This document shows, one piece after another, positions 1-5,598 of a stretch of DNA of 5,598 nucleotides. Position numbers and translations under genes: made by a program. The stretch comes from Planctomycetota bacterium (GTDB lineage Bacteria > Planctomycetota > Planctomycetia > Planctomycetales > Planctomycetaceae): contig JAEYWB010000680.1 in the NCBI GenBank assembly GCA_023429275.1, forward strand, positions 1-5,598, given 5' to 3'. How positions within the stretch are numbered: position 1 is the stretch's first letter; each line of letters opens with the position of its first letter. Below the pieces are notes generated by a model. That model saw only the letters and a list, made by a program, of their open reading frames with translations, ran no database searches and had not been told where the DNA came from.

Positions 1-1
1 G

Positions 2-1423
2 CCCGCTCCGGACCACACGTTCCTCCGCCGCGCGACCCTCGACATCATCGGCCGCGTTCCGACCGTCGACGAAACGAAGGCGTTCCTCGCCGACTCGTCC
101 CCCGACAAGCGGGAACGGCTCGTCGACAGCCTCCTCGACAACCCTGAATACGCCGAACACTGGGCGAACAAGTGGGCCGACCTCCTCCGCCCGAACCCCT
201 ACCGCGTCGGCATCAAGGCGACGCTCAACTACGACAACTGGATCCGCGAGGCGTTCCGGACCAATCGCCCCTACGACCAGTTCGTCCGGGAGCTTGTGAC
301 GGCTGAGGGAAGCACGTTCCGCAACGGCAACGTGACGCTCTTCCGCGATCGCCGGGAGCCGGACGAGATCACGACCATCGTCAGCCAGCTGTTCCTCGGA
401 ATCCGGCTCGAGTGTGCCAAGTGCCACCACCACCCGTTCGAGGTCTGGAGCCAGGACGACTTCTATTCCTTCGCCGCCTTCTTCGCGAAGCTAGGCCGGA
501 AGGGGACGGGGCTTTCGCCGCCGATTTCCGGTTCCGAGGAGTTCGTGTTTACGGCGAAGGGGGGAGCGGTGAAGCATCCGCGGACCGGCGAGACGATGAC
601 GCCGAAGGTCCTCTTCGGTGAAACGCCGCCGATTGCCGAAGGAGACGACCCGCGGGAATCCCTCGCGCGGTGGATGACCTCCCGCGACAATCCGTTCTTC
701 GCCCAGACCCAGGCCAACCGCATCTGGGCGGACCTCATGGGGATCGGCCTTGTCGACCCGGTCGATGACCTGCGGGCGACGAATCCCGCTTCGAATCCGC
801 CGCTGCTCGAGGCCCTCGGGAAGAAATTCCAGGAGTTCGGCTTCGACCAGAAGAAGCTCATTCGCCTCATCGCGACCTCGTACGTCTACGGACTCAGTTC
901 ACAGCCGAACGACCGGAACGTCGTCGACACGCGGAATTACTCCCGCTACTACCGTCGCCGCCTGCGGGCCGAGGTGCTGTTCGACTCTGTCTGCCAGGTG
1001 ACCGGCGTCCCGGAGAACTTCCAGGCGATGCCTCCCGCATCCCTTTCGAAGACGATCTGGACGCACCGGGTCGACTCGCTGTTCCTCGACGCCTTCGGCC
1101 GGCCCGATCCGAACCAGGATCCTCCCTGCGAGCGGACAACCGACACGACGATCGTCCAGGCCCTGCACCTGATGAATGCCCGGAACCTCTACGGAAAAGT
1201 GTCGGGAGACGACGGTCTGCCGGCACGAATCGCAAAAACCGAAAAGTCCCCCGCGGAGATCGTCGAGGAGCTCTATCTGGCGGCGTATTCCCGCCGTCCG
1301 ACGGAGGAAGAGTTGCGAATCGGTACAGGTTTATATGAGAATCCCGATACCAACCGTCGGGGAGCGACCGAAGACTTACTTTGGGCGATCCTCAACACCC
1401 CGGAATTCGTGTTCAAAGACTGA
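2..1423 (+). CDS. DUF1549-DUF1553 (PSCyt2-PSD1) planctomycete protein, 5' partial
   Basis: The reading frame is open from base 2 to the TGA at 1421-1423, giving 473 residues; the start lies upstream of the window. A GTG at 296 is only an internal valine, because clear family sequence precedes it. Seen: residues 7-21 read FLRRATLDIIGRVPT, the usual opening of the PSCyt2 (DUF1549) domain, followed by EHWANKWADLLR near residue 52 and CAKCHHHPFE at residues 138-147. From about residue 216 (DPRESLARWM, then QANRIWADLMGIGLV) to the end is the PSD1 (DUF1553) domain, closing with the typical ILNTPEFVFKD. Known: these paired domains are abundant in planctomycetes, often in exported proteins and sometimes fused to cytochrome or Ig-like domains; their biochemical function is unknown. 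The CAKCH segment matches the CXXCH haem c attachment pattern, so covalent haem binding is possible but not shown. Upstream domains and any signal peptide cannot be seen. The next gene downstream is a DUF1501 gene, as is usual for this family. Family assignment is secure; function is not. Confidence 0.95.
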   Translation, partial: PAPDHTFLRRATLDIIGRVPTVDETKAFLADSSPDKRERLVDSLLDNPEYAEHWANKWADLLRPNPYRVGIKATLNYDNWIREAFRTNRPYDQFVRELVTAEGSTFRNGNVTLFRDRREPDEITTIVSQLFLGIRLECAKCHHHPFEVWSQDDFYSFAAFFAKLGRKGTGLSPPISGSEEFVFTAKGGAVKHPRTGETMTPKVLFGETPPIAEGDDPRESLARWMTSRDNPFFAQTQANRIWADLMGIGLVDPVDDLRATNPASNPPLLEALGKKFQEFGFDQKKLIRLIATSYVYGLSSQPNDRNVVDTRNYSRYYRRRLRAEVLFDSVCQVTGVPENFQAMPPASLSKTIWTHRVDSLFLDAFGRPDPNQDPPCERTTDTTIVQALHLMNARNLYGKVSGDDGLPARIAKTEKSPAEIVEELYLAAYSRRPTEEELRIGTGLYENPDTNRRGATEDLLWAILNTPEFVFKD

Positions 1424-1490
1424 TCGCCAGCCAGCCGGTGCCCGCCGCCGGCTCGAACGGGACGCGACGCCGTTCCGGTGAAATTGACGC

Positions 1491-1506
1491 CGCTCCGCGC
1501 GGAGCG
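1491..1506. repeat. Perfect 16-base palindrome
   Basis: CGCTCCGC is followed directly by its reverse complement GCGGAGCG, with no mismatch. As RNA it could form a 6-base stem with a GCGC loop. It begins one base after a TTGACG (1484-1489) and lies 68 bases after the upstream stop codon. It could be a protein-binding dyad or part of an mRNA 3' end structure. There is no T-tract after it, and in GC-rich DNA a palindrome of this length may arise by chance. Confidence 0.4.
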
Positions 1507-1710
1507 AGACATTCCTTCCCCAACCCCCCGGGATTCTGGAGCCGACAGATCCGACATGTCGGGATCCACAGTCCCTGGCGGCGATTGCGAAGTCCGTCGC
1601 AACCGCCCGCCCGAATCGCCGCCGATTCGTCCCGCCTGAAGGTCCTCTCCAAGGGACTACAACCGCCCGCCTTCCCGCCGCTCCATCGCCTACAGTGCGA
1701 TGGCGGCCTT

Positions 1711-1714
1711 GGAG
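1711..1714 (+). promoter_or_regulatory. Ribosome binding site GGAG that sets the DUF1501 start
   Basis: GGAG lies seven bases before the ATG at 1722. The same frame can be extended upstream to a GTG at 1695, but that would place this Shine-Dalgarno-like sequence inside the coding region and would add nine residues (MRWRPWSFI) ahead of an otherwise typical N-terminus. The ATG at 1722 is therefore preferred. Confidence 0.65.
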
Positions 1715-1721
1715 TTTTATC

Positions 1722-3053
1722 ATGCCGGTTCACAAGAACTGCCTGGGCCTTCGCCGTCGCGACTGCCTGAAGCTCGGCCTGGGTGCGGCGCTGGGGACCG
1801 GTCTGACCGATCTTCTTCGCCTTCGCGGGACCGCGTTCGGAAGCGAGACCGCGATCCGCGGAGAGGCGAAGAGCTGTATTCTCGTCTGGCTTGATGGCGG
1901 ACCGTCGCACTACGAGTCGTTCGATCCGAAGCCGGAGGCTCCGAGCGAAGTTCGCGGAGATTTCGAGGCGATCGCCACGAAGATCCCCGGAGTGCAGTTC
2001 ACCGAGCACCTCCCCCGGCTCGCCTCGATCGCGGACAAGCTGGCGGTCATCCGGTCGATCCGGCACGACCAGGGGAACCACGGGGCCGGCAACCATTACA
2101 TGATGACCGGCGCGCCGCCGCGGATCCCTGTCGGCTGCGGGGCGTTCGTCAGCTTTCACCCGAGCTACGGTTCGGCGACCGCCTACGAACGGGGGAATCA
2201 CAACGGTCTCCCCGCCTACTTCTCGATGCCGAGCATGTCCCGCTCGGGCGGCCCGAATTTCCTCGGCGCGCAGTACGCTCCGTTTGTCGTCTCGGACAAC
2301 CCGAACAGCACCGACTTCCGCGTGCGGGACGTCGCCCTCCCGGGCGGTCTGACGGACGACCGGTTCGGCAAGCGGAAAGACCTGCGGACGCTCGTCGACA
2401 AGCTTCCGCGGATTGCCGAGAAGGCGGCCGGAGACCCGGTGAACGCCCTCGACGAGTACTACCAGCAGGGCTACAGCCTGGTCTCCTCTCCGGAAGCCCA
2501 GAAGGCGTTCGACGTCGCCAGCGAGTCGAACGAACTCCGCGATCGCTACGGGCGGACCCCGTTCGGCCAGCGGGCGCTCCTGGCCCGGCGGCTTGTCGAG
2601 GCCGGCGTCCCGTTCATCACGCTCTACCAGGGGGGCTGGGACCACCACACGAACCTCTTCAACGCCTGCAGAAAGCAGGTTCCGGAGATCGACACCGCGG
2701 TTTCGGCACTGATTGAAGACCTGAACGACCGGGGAATGCTCGATTCCACGCTGATCTGCGTCCTCGGCGAGTTCGGACGGACTCCGAAGATCAACAAGGA
2801 CGGCGGGCGCGACCACTGGTCGAACGCGATGTCGGTGATGATGGCCGGGGCCGGGATTCCCGGAGGACAGGTCATCGGTGCGACCGACCGGGCCGGTTAC
2901 TCGGCGGTCGACCGGGTCCTCTCGCCCGAGAACTTCGCGTCGACGATCTACCGCAAGCTCGGGATCGATCCGGACAAGATCTACTACACCCCGCTCGGCC
3001 GCCCGGCGCACCTCGTCAGCGACCCGACGCCGATCACGGAACTGTTCGGCTGA
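1722..3053 (+). CDS. DUF1501 family exported protein (alkaline-phosphatase-like fold)
   Basis: The protein has 443 residues from the ATG at 1722, chosen for the GGAG seven bases upstream, which is near the usual size for the family. The N-terminus MPVHKNCLGLRRRDCLKLGL with the following GAALGTGL fits a twin-arginine (Tat) export signal, though it is not a perfect SRRxFLK consensus. Conserved family blocks follow in order: WLDGGPSHYESFDPKP with D58 and H63; SIRHDQGNH with H115 and H120, then H125 in GNHYMMTG; GGWDHH at 304-309; GEFGRTP at 349-355; GRDHW at 362-366; and a C-terminal AGIPGGQVIGATD block. Known: DUF1501 belongs to the alkaline phosphatase/sulfatase-like superfamily, where acidic and histidine residues of this sort bind metals, but no substrate is established for DUF1501. 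Inference: an exported metal-binding protein partnering the DUF1549-DUF1553 product encoded 298 bases upstream. The reading frame is intact, and its last 20 bases overlap a probable minus-strand gene. Confidence 0.95.
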   Translation: MPVHKNCLGLRRRDCLKLGLGAALGTGLTDLLRLRGTAFGSETAIRGEAKSCILVWLDGGPSHYESFDPKPEAPSEVRGDFEAIATKIPGVQFTEHLPRLASIADKLAVIRSIRHDQGNHGAGNHYMMTGAPPRIPVGCGAFVSFHPSYGSATAYERGNHNGLPAYFSMPSMSRSGGPNFLGAQYAPFVVSDNPNSTDFRVRDVALPGGLTDDRFGKRKDLRTLVDKLPRIAEKAAGDPVNALDEYYQQGYSLVSSPEAQKAFDVASESNELRDRYGRTPFGQRALLARRLVEAGVPFITLYQGGWDHHTNLFNACRKQVPEIDTAVSALIEDLNDRGMLDSTLICVLGEFGRTPKINKDGGRDHWSNAMSVMMAGAGIPGGQVIGATDRAGYSAVDRVLSPENFASTIYRKLGIDPDKIYYTPLGRPAHLVSDPTPITELFG

Positions 3054-3471
3054 TGTGTTGTTCCGCCGATCGGCCGGAACGCGACAGCTTCCGGTCCGGC
3101 CGGTGCGAGATCGCCCGAACGATCAGCGGACCGCCCGGAGTCCTGAGATCGAACCGGCCGTCCGCGGCTGTCGGCTGACACGCCTGAGAATGGGGCCTGA
3201 GCAGGCCCTGGCGGAGCACGGATGAGCGGACCTTCACCGGGCGGACGGACGCGACGGACCCTCCGACGAGGCAGGCGGCCGGCGCCATGATCCAGAGAGC
3301 CGTTCCGAGGCGGTCCTTGAAAGAGACTCTCGAATCGACGATCGCCGCGCCGCAGAGAATCGCCGCCGTCAGGACGACCCAGGCGACCCCGCCGCACAGG
3401 ACACCGAGGACGCCCCTCGCTCGAGAGTGACCGAGGTCCCGACGCTCCGCATTGACTGTCAAAACGTTCAT
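3034..3471 (-). CDS. Hypothetical small membrane protein, two predicted transmembrane segments
   Basis: A 145-residue frame starts at the ATG complementary to 3469-3471 and ends 20 bases inside the DUF1501 gene on the opposite strand. Seen: a short polar, arginine-containing N-terminus (residues 1-19), a hydrophobic stretch at about 20-45 (VLGVLCGGVAWVVLTAAIL), a charged loop (DSRVSFKDR), a second hydrophobic stretch at about 55-75, then a basic, polar tail of about 70 residues. Codons in the first half mostly end in G or C and favour GTC, CTC and GCG, as in the neighbouring genes. A GAGG lies ten bases before the ATG. I do not recognise a family. The tail is less gene-like, so the real protein may differ at its C-terminus or the frame may be decaying. 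It is convergent with the DUF1501 gene and divergent from the PPC gene. The case for a real gene rests on the two clean hydrophobic segments and on the lack of any competing gene here. Confidence 0.5.
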   Translation of the reverse strand: MNVLTVNAERRDLGHSRARGVLGVLCGGVAWVVLTAAILCGAAIVDSRVSFKDRLGTALWIMAPAACLVGGSVASVRPVKVRSSVLRQGLLRPHSQACQPTAADGRFDLRTPGGPLIVRAISHRPDRKLSRSGRSAEQHISRTVP

Positions 3472-3655
3472 GATCCGATCGCCTCGAATTGCCGGGGTCG
3501 ACCTCCCGTCGAACGGGCGGGGGCCATCCTCCCCGGAGGAAGGCGGAGCCGAAGCGGCGACCTCACGCAGGATTCCGATGTTTTTGCGACGCCGTGGCCC
3601 GATGCGCGACGTTCAGCCTTTTCCTGACACATCCCTCACAGGCAGCTGACTCCCC
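3472..3655. other. Divergent intergenic region
   Basis: This stretch separates the minus-strand membrane protein gene from the plus-strand PPC gene, so promoters for both would be expected here. No convincing -35/-10 pair is visible on either strand. The only structure noted is the inverted repeat TCCTCC-CC-GGAGGA at 3527-3540. Its GGAGGA looks like a Shine-Dalgarno sequence but has no start codon at a suitable distance. Small frames crossing the region are low-quality shadows. Confidence 0.45.
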
Positions 3656-3775
3656 GTGCTCTTTCGCGTGGCTCGAACCGTTCTTCTCATCGTCGCGTTT
3701 CCCTCACTCGGCCTCGCGGCCCCGCCGGCGGTAACGGGGCTCTCTCCCGCCGGGGTCCAGGCGGGCCAGTCGGTC

Positions 3776-3778
3776 TAG
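3776..3778 (+). other. Premature in-frame TAG stop
   Basis: The codon follows GTC (V40) and precedes GGC-TCT-CTT-CGT. In related proteins, as I recall the family, this spot reads like V-E-V-x-L-x-G, so a GAG glutamate changed to TAG is the simplest explanation. The following GGC glycine replaces an expected hydrophobic residue, so two adjacent codons may be altered. Confidence 0.75.
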
Positions 3779-3808
3779 GGCTCTCTTCGTGGCGCCGCCG
3801 GCGATCCG

Positions 3809-5317
3809 GTGCCGCAGGTCTGGGTGAGCCGGCCGGGTGTGACGCTCACGCCTCCCGAGCCCCCCGCCGAGAAGCCCGACGGAAAGGACAAGCCCAAGGC
3901 CGCTTCGAAGGAGTGGACCCTCACCGCCGCGGCCGACACGCCGCCGGGAATCGTGTGGCTTCGCTTCCACAACGCCGAGGGGGCCAGCGACCTTCGCCCG
4001 GTGTTCGTCGGTACGCTCCCGGAGATCGAGGAGACCGAACCGAACAACACGGGCGCCCAGGCGCAGAAGGTCGCGGCGCTCCCTGTTGTCGTGAACGGCG
4101 TCCTGCACAAGGGGGGCGAGGTGGATACGTTCGCGGTCTCACTCGAGGCGGGGCAGACCCTGACCGCTTCGCTAGAGGCGCACCGCAGCCTCGGCTCGCC
4201 GATGGATGCCGTGCTGCAGGTCTCGACCCCGGACGGTTTCGTCCTCCTGCAGAACGACGACGACCGCGGCAACGATCCGCAGATCACGTTCACGCCGCCG
4301 CGGCCGGGGGCGTACCTCGTGCGGGTCTTCGCGTTTCCTTCCGAACCGAACAGCTCGATCAACTACTCGGGGGCGGAGACCTATGTCTACCGGCTCCTCC
4401 TGACGACGGGCCCCGTTGTCGATCATGTCAGCCCGCTGGCGGTCGCCGTGGTTCCCGCGCCGCTTCAGCCTGTCGGCACGAACATCGCCGCCGACGCCCC
4501 CCCTGTGACGCCGCTCGTGGTCGACGGCGAAGTTGTCCTCCCGTTCAAGGACCCGACGACGCTGCTCGCTCATCGCCTGCCGGTCGTGGCTCATCCGGGG
4601 GTGGCCGAGACTCCTTCGGGCGATCCGAACGTCCCTCAGCTCCTTCCGACCCCCGTCTGCGTGACGGGACGTATCGGCCAGCCGGGAGAGGTCGACACGT
4701 ACCGGTTTGCGGGCAAGAAGGGGCAGTCCGTTCGGATCGCCGTCGACGCCCGGCGGTTCGACTCGCCGCTCGACCCGCTCCTGCGGCTCATCGGCCCCGA
4801 TGGCAAGGTCATCAAGGAGCAGGATGACGGAGGCCGGAAGTCGTACGACCTCGACTTCACGCAGTCGTTGGCGGCCGACGGGGAGTACCGCATCGAGGTG
4901 ACCGATCGGTTCCGGCTCGGTGGCCCGCGATCGGCTTACCTGCTGACGGTCGAGCCCCCGGCTCCTGACTTCGGGCTCACGGTCGAGGCGAATCACTGGG
5001 TGCTCGAGTCGGGCAAGCCGCTCGAGATCCCGGTCGCAATCGCCCGACGTGCCGGTTTCAAGGAGGAGATTGTCCTGGAGGTCCAGGGGCTTCCCGCCGA
5101 CGCGGAGGTGACTGTGGCAGAAACGAAGTCGGCCGCGATGGGTGACTCCTCGAAGTCCGTGAAGATCAAGCTCGAGTCGACGCGGAAGACGCCGCTGAAT
5201 GTCCCGCTGCGGATCGTCGGCAAATCGGGCGCGGTCGAGCGGCAGGCCGATGGCCCCATTGCAGGACTGTCGGACCGGACCAGCTTCCTGTGGCTGACCG
5301 TCGCGCCGCCGAAGTGA
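3809..5317 (+). CDS. Open remainder of the PPC-domain protein (two PPC-like domains)
   Basis: This is the uninterrupted 502-residue frame after the TAG, starting at a GTG with no Shine-Dalgarno sequence; it probably is not a natural start, since translation from here would lack the signal peptide. Domains, numbered from the GTG at 3656: a Pro/Lys/Glu-rich low-complexity stretch at about 66-86; the end of a beta domain (TPPGIVWLRFHNAEG); a first PPC-like domain from about 120 to 250, with ETEPNN at 126-131, GEVDTF around D157 and NDDDRGNDPQITFTPP; a linker with PPVTPLVVDGEVVLPFKDP; a second PPC-like domain from about 330 to 435, with GEVDTYRFAGKKGQ around D347 and EQDDGG; and an Ig-like beta tail from 436 to 553. 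Known: PPC domains are extracellular beta-sandwich modules, often attached to secreted proteases, but no catalytic domain is present here. A role as a binding or structural partner of the neighbouring DUF1549 and DUF1501 proteins is inference. Confidence 0.85.
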   Translation: MPQVWVSRPGVTLTPPEPPAEKPDGKDKPKAASKEWTLTAAADTPPGIVWLRFHNAEGASDLRPVFVGTLPEIEETEPNNTGAQAQKVAALPVVVNGVLHKGGEVDTFAVSLEAGQTLTASLEAHRSLGSPMDAVLQVSTPDGFVLLQNDDDRGNDPQITFTPPRPGAYLVRVFAFPSEPNSSINYSGAETYVYRLLLTTGPVVDHVSPLAVAVVPAPLQPVGTNIAADAPPVTPLVVDGEVVLPFKDPTTLLAHRLPVVAHPGVAETPSGDPNVPQLLPTPVCVTGRIGQPGEVDTYRFAGKKGQSVRIAVDARRFDSPLDPLLRLIGPDGKVIKEQDDGGRKSYDLDFTQSLAADGEYRIEVTDRFRLGGPRSAYLLTVEPPAPDFGLTVEANHWVLESGKPLEIPVAIARRAGFKEEIVLEVQGLPADAEVTVAETKSAAMGDSSKSVKIKLESTRKTPLNVPLRIVGKSGAVERQADGPIAGLSDRTSFLWLTVAPPK

Positions 5318-5320
5318 ATC

Positions 5321-5348
5321 CCGGATCAGGTGGGAATAACGGATCCGG
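5321..5348. terminator. Weak hairpin between convergent genes, possible terminator
   Basis: CCGGATC at 5321-5327 pairs with GATCCGG at 5342-5348 across a 14-base loop, three bases after the PPC gene stop codon and 49 bases before the stop of the convergent gene. Its position suits transcription termination, but there is no T-run on either side and the loop is long, so this is only a candidate. Confidence 0.25.
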
Positions 5349-5396
5349 AGGACCGGCGGGCGCGTGCCAGGCCGCCTGTGGTTCACGGCCGCTCCC

Positions 5397-5597
5397 CTAT
5401 GGATTCTTCGGCTTGGCGGCCTCGTCCAGAAACCTGAGCAGCGAGCGGATCGCCAGCGCCGAGTCGCTCGGCCGGGTCGCCACGAGATGGCCGACGTCCG
5501 AGAGCGAACGTTCGAGCTCAAAGACACTCCGCAGCAGCGAGAAATCTTCCGGAGTCGTGTCGAGATTCCTGTCTCCAGCGACTCCCTCGCGGTACGC
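5397..5597 (-). CDS. Unrecognised protein, C-terminal part only
   Basis: The minus strand is open from base 5597 to the TAG complementary to 5397-5399, giving 66 residues; the start lies beyond the window. The visible part reads as a believable globular C-terminus: a polar segment ending LDTTPEDF, then SLLRSVFELERSLSDVGHLV, then SDSALAIRSLLRFLDEAAK and a short tail KPKNP. Both longer segments look amphipathic and helical. Codons end mostly in G or C, as in the neighbours. It is convergent with the PPC gene, with 79 bases between the stop codons. I do not recognise the family. A different frame covering part of the same bases on this strand (5527 downwards) continues deep into the PPC gene and is arginine-rich, so it was judged a shadow. 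Confidence 0.6.
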   Translation of the reverse strand, partial: AYREGVAGDRNLDTTPEDFSLLRSVFELERSLSDVGHLVATRPSDSALAIRSLLRFLDEAAKPKNP

Positions 5598-5598
5598 C

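Larger units (their letters stand above)
1424..1721. other. Intergenic region between DUF1553 and DUF1501 genes
   Basis: This 298-base gap holds no convincing gene; the short frames crossing it are arginine- and proline-rich shadows. It contains a perfect palindrome at 1491-1506, a hairpin at 1612-1629 (7-base arms CGAATCG/CGATTCG, 4-base loop) and a 12-base direct repeat CAACCGCCCGCC at 1600-1611 and 1660-1671, exactly 60 bases apart. A TTGACG at 1484-1489 resembles a -35 box but has no good -10 partner. No T-run follows either hairpin, so a rho-independent terminator is not supported. The gap is large enough for the DUF1501 gene to have its own promoter, although the two genes may also be co-transcribed. 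Confidence 0.6.
3656..5317 (+). pseudogene. Secreted PPC-domain protein gene, interrupted by in-frame TAG at codon 41
   Basis: Reading from the GTG at 3656 gives 554 codons to the TGA at 5315-5317, with one internal stop, TAG at 3776-3778. Residues 1-22 form a good signal peptide: MLFRVAR, hydrophobic core TVLLIVAFPSLGL, and AA before the likely cleavage site. The mature part opens PPAVTGLSPAGVQAGQSV, the start of an IPT/TIG-like beta domain common in planctomycete PPC proteins. The frame then meets TAG and resumes as GSLRGAAGDPVPQVWVSRPG, which continues the same domain without a frame change. A TGA at 3647-3649 closes the frame upstream, so 3656, or GTG 3668, is the earliest start. No clear Shine-Dalgarno is visible. 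The cause could be a nonsense mutation, a sequencing or assembly error, or readthrough. Because only one position is broken and everything downstream remains open, either a very recent mutation or a sequence error is most likely. Confidence 0.7.

Noticed and set aside
296..298. GTG as a start for the first gene
   Set aside because: Strong DUF1549 sequence is in frame all the way back to base 2, so this is an internal valine codon.
1695..1721. Upstream GTG start for the DUF1501 gene
   Set aside because: It would put the GGAG site inside the coding region and add nine atypical residues before a normal signal-type N-terminus.
1413..3011. Long minus-strand open frame of 532 codons opposite the DUF1501 gene
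   Set aside because: It mirrors a strongly conserved plus-strand gene, its translation is rich in Arg, Val and Gly with no domain pattern, and long antisense frames are expected opposite GC-rich genes.
3527..3540. Inverted repeat TCCTCC-CC-GGAGGA with a Shine-Dalgarno-like half
   Set aside because: No start codon follows at a suitable distance and no frame there looks protein-like. It is short enough to arise by chance.
3913..4827. Plus-strand frame of 304 codons inside the PPC gene
   Set aside because: It is Arg/Gly/Pro-rich in the second frame of a gene with clear PPC motifs, which is a typical GC-rich shadow.
4172..5527. Long minus-strand open frame of 451 codons opposite the PPC gene
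   Set aside because: The translation is an Arg-rich low-complexity shadow of the PPC gene. At its upstream end it overlaps, in another frame, the more protein-like minus-strand frame at 5397-5597.
1..5598. CRISPR array, tRNA, rRNA or insertion sequence
   Set aside because: No regularly spaced repeats, cloverleaf-like segments, rRNA motifs, transposase frames or terminal inverted repeats were seen.

Overview
This GC-rich window looks like a fragment of a Planctomycetes genome (Planctomycetales-like). The evidence is gene content: a PSCyt2/PSD1 (DUF1549-DUF1553) protein followed by a DUF1501 protein and a secreted protein with pre-peptidase C-terminal (PPC) domains. This trio is strongly enriched in planctomycetes and is rarely seen together elsewhere. 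No organism or gene name can be read from the sequence alone, and no gene symbols are assigned.

Layout. (1) Positions 2-1423, plus strand: C-terminal 473 codons of a DUF1549-DUF1553 protein whose start lies outside the window; it carries one CXXCH motif. (2) 1424-1721: a 298-base gap holding a perfect 16-base palindrome, a short hairpin and a 12-base direct repeat. (3) 1722-3053, plus: DUF1501 protein with a twin-arginine-type N-terminus; a GGAG site supports the ATG at 1722. (4) 3034-3471, minus: a probable small protein with two membrane segments, overlapping the DUF1501 3' end by 20 bases. (5) 3472-3655: divergent intergenic region with no convincing promoter. (6) 3656-5317, plus: PPC-domain secreted protein, interrupted by an in-frame TAG at codon 41 just after its signal peptide. 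(7) 5397-5597, minus: C-terminal 66 codons of an unrecognised protein whose start lies beyond the window.

How they may work together: the three plus-strand genes look like one planctomycete module of exported proteins. The DUF1549-DUF1553 protein is possibly haem-binding, the DUF1501 protein belongs to the alkaline-phosphatase-like fold, and the PPC protein is a beta-sandwich extracellular protein. The biochemical role of such modules is not established, so any joint function is inference. The clearest anomaly is the TAG: the signal peptide before it and the domains after it share one reading frame, so a single substitution (or a sequence error) separates the protein from its export signal. 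I found no CRISPR array, tRNA, rRNA or insertion sequence, and no sign of a wholly new system.
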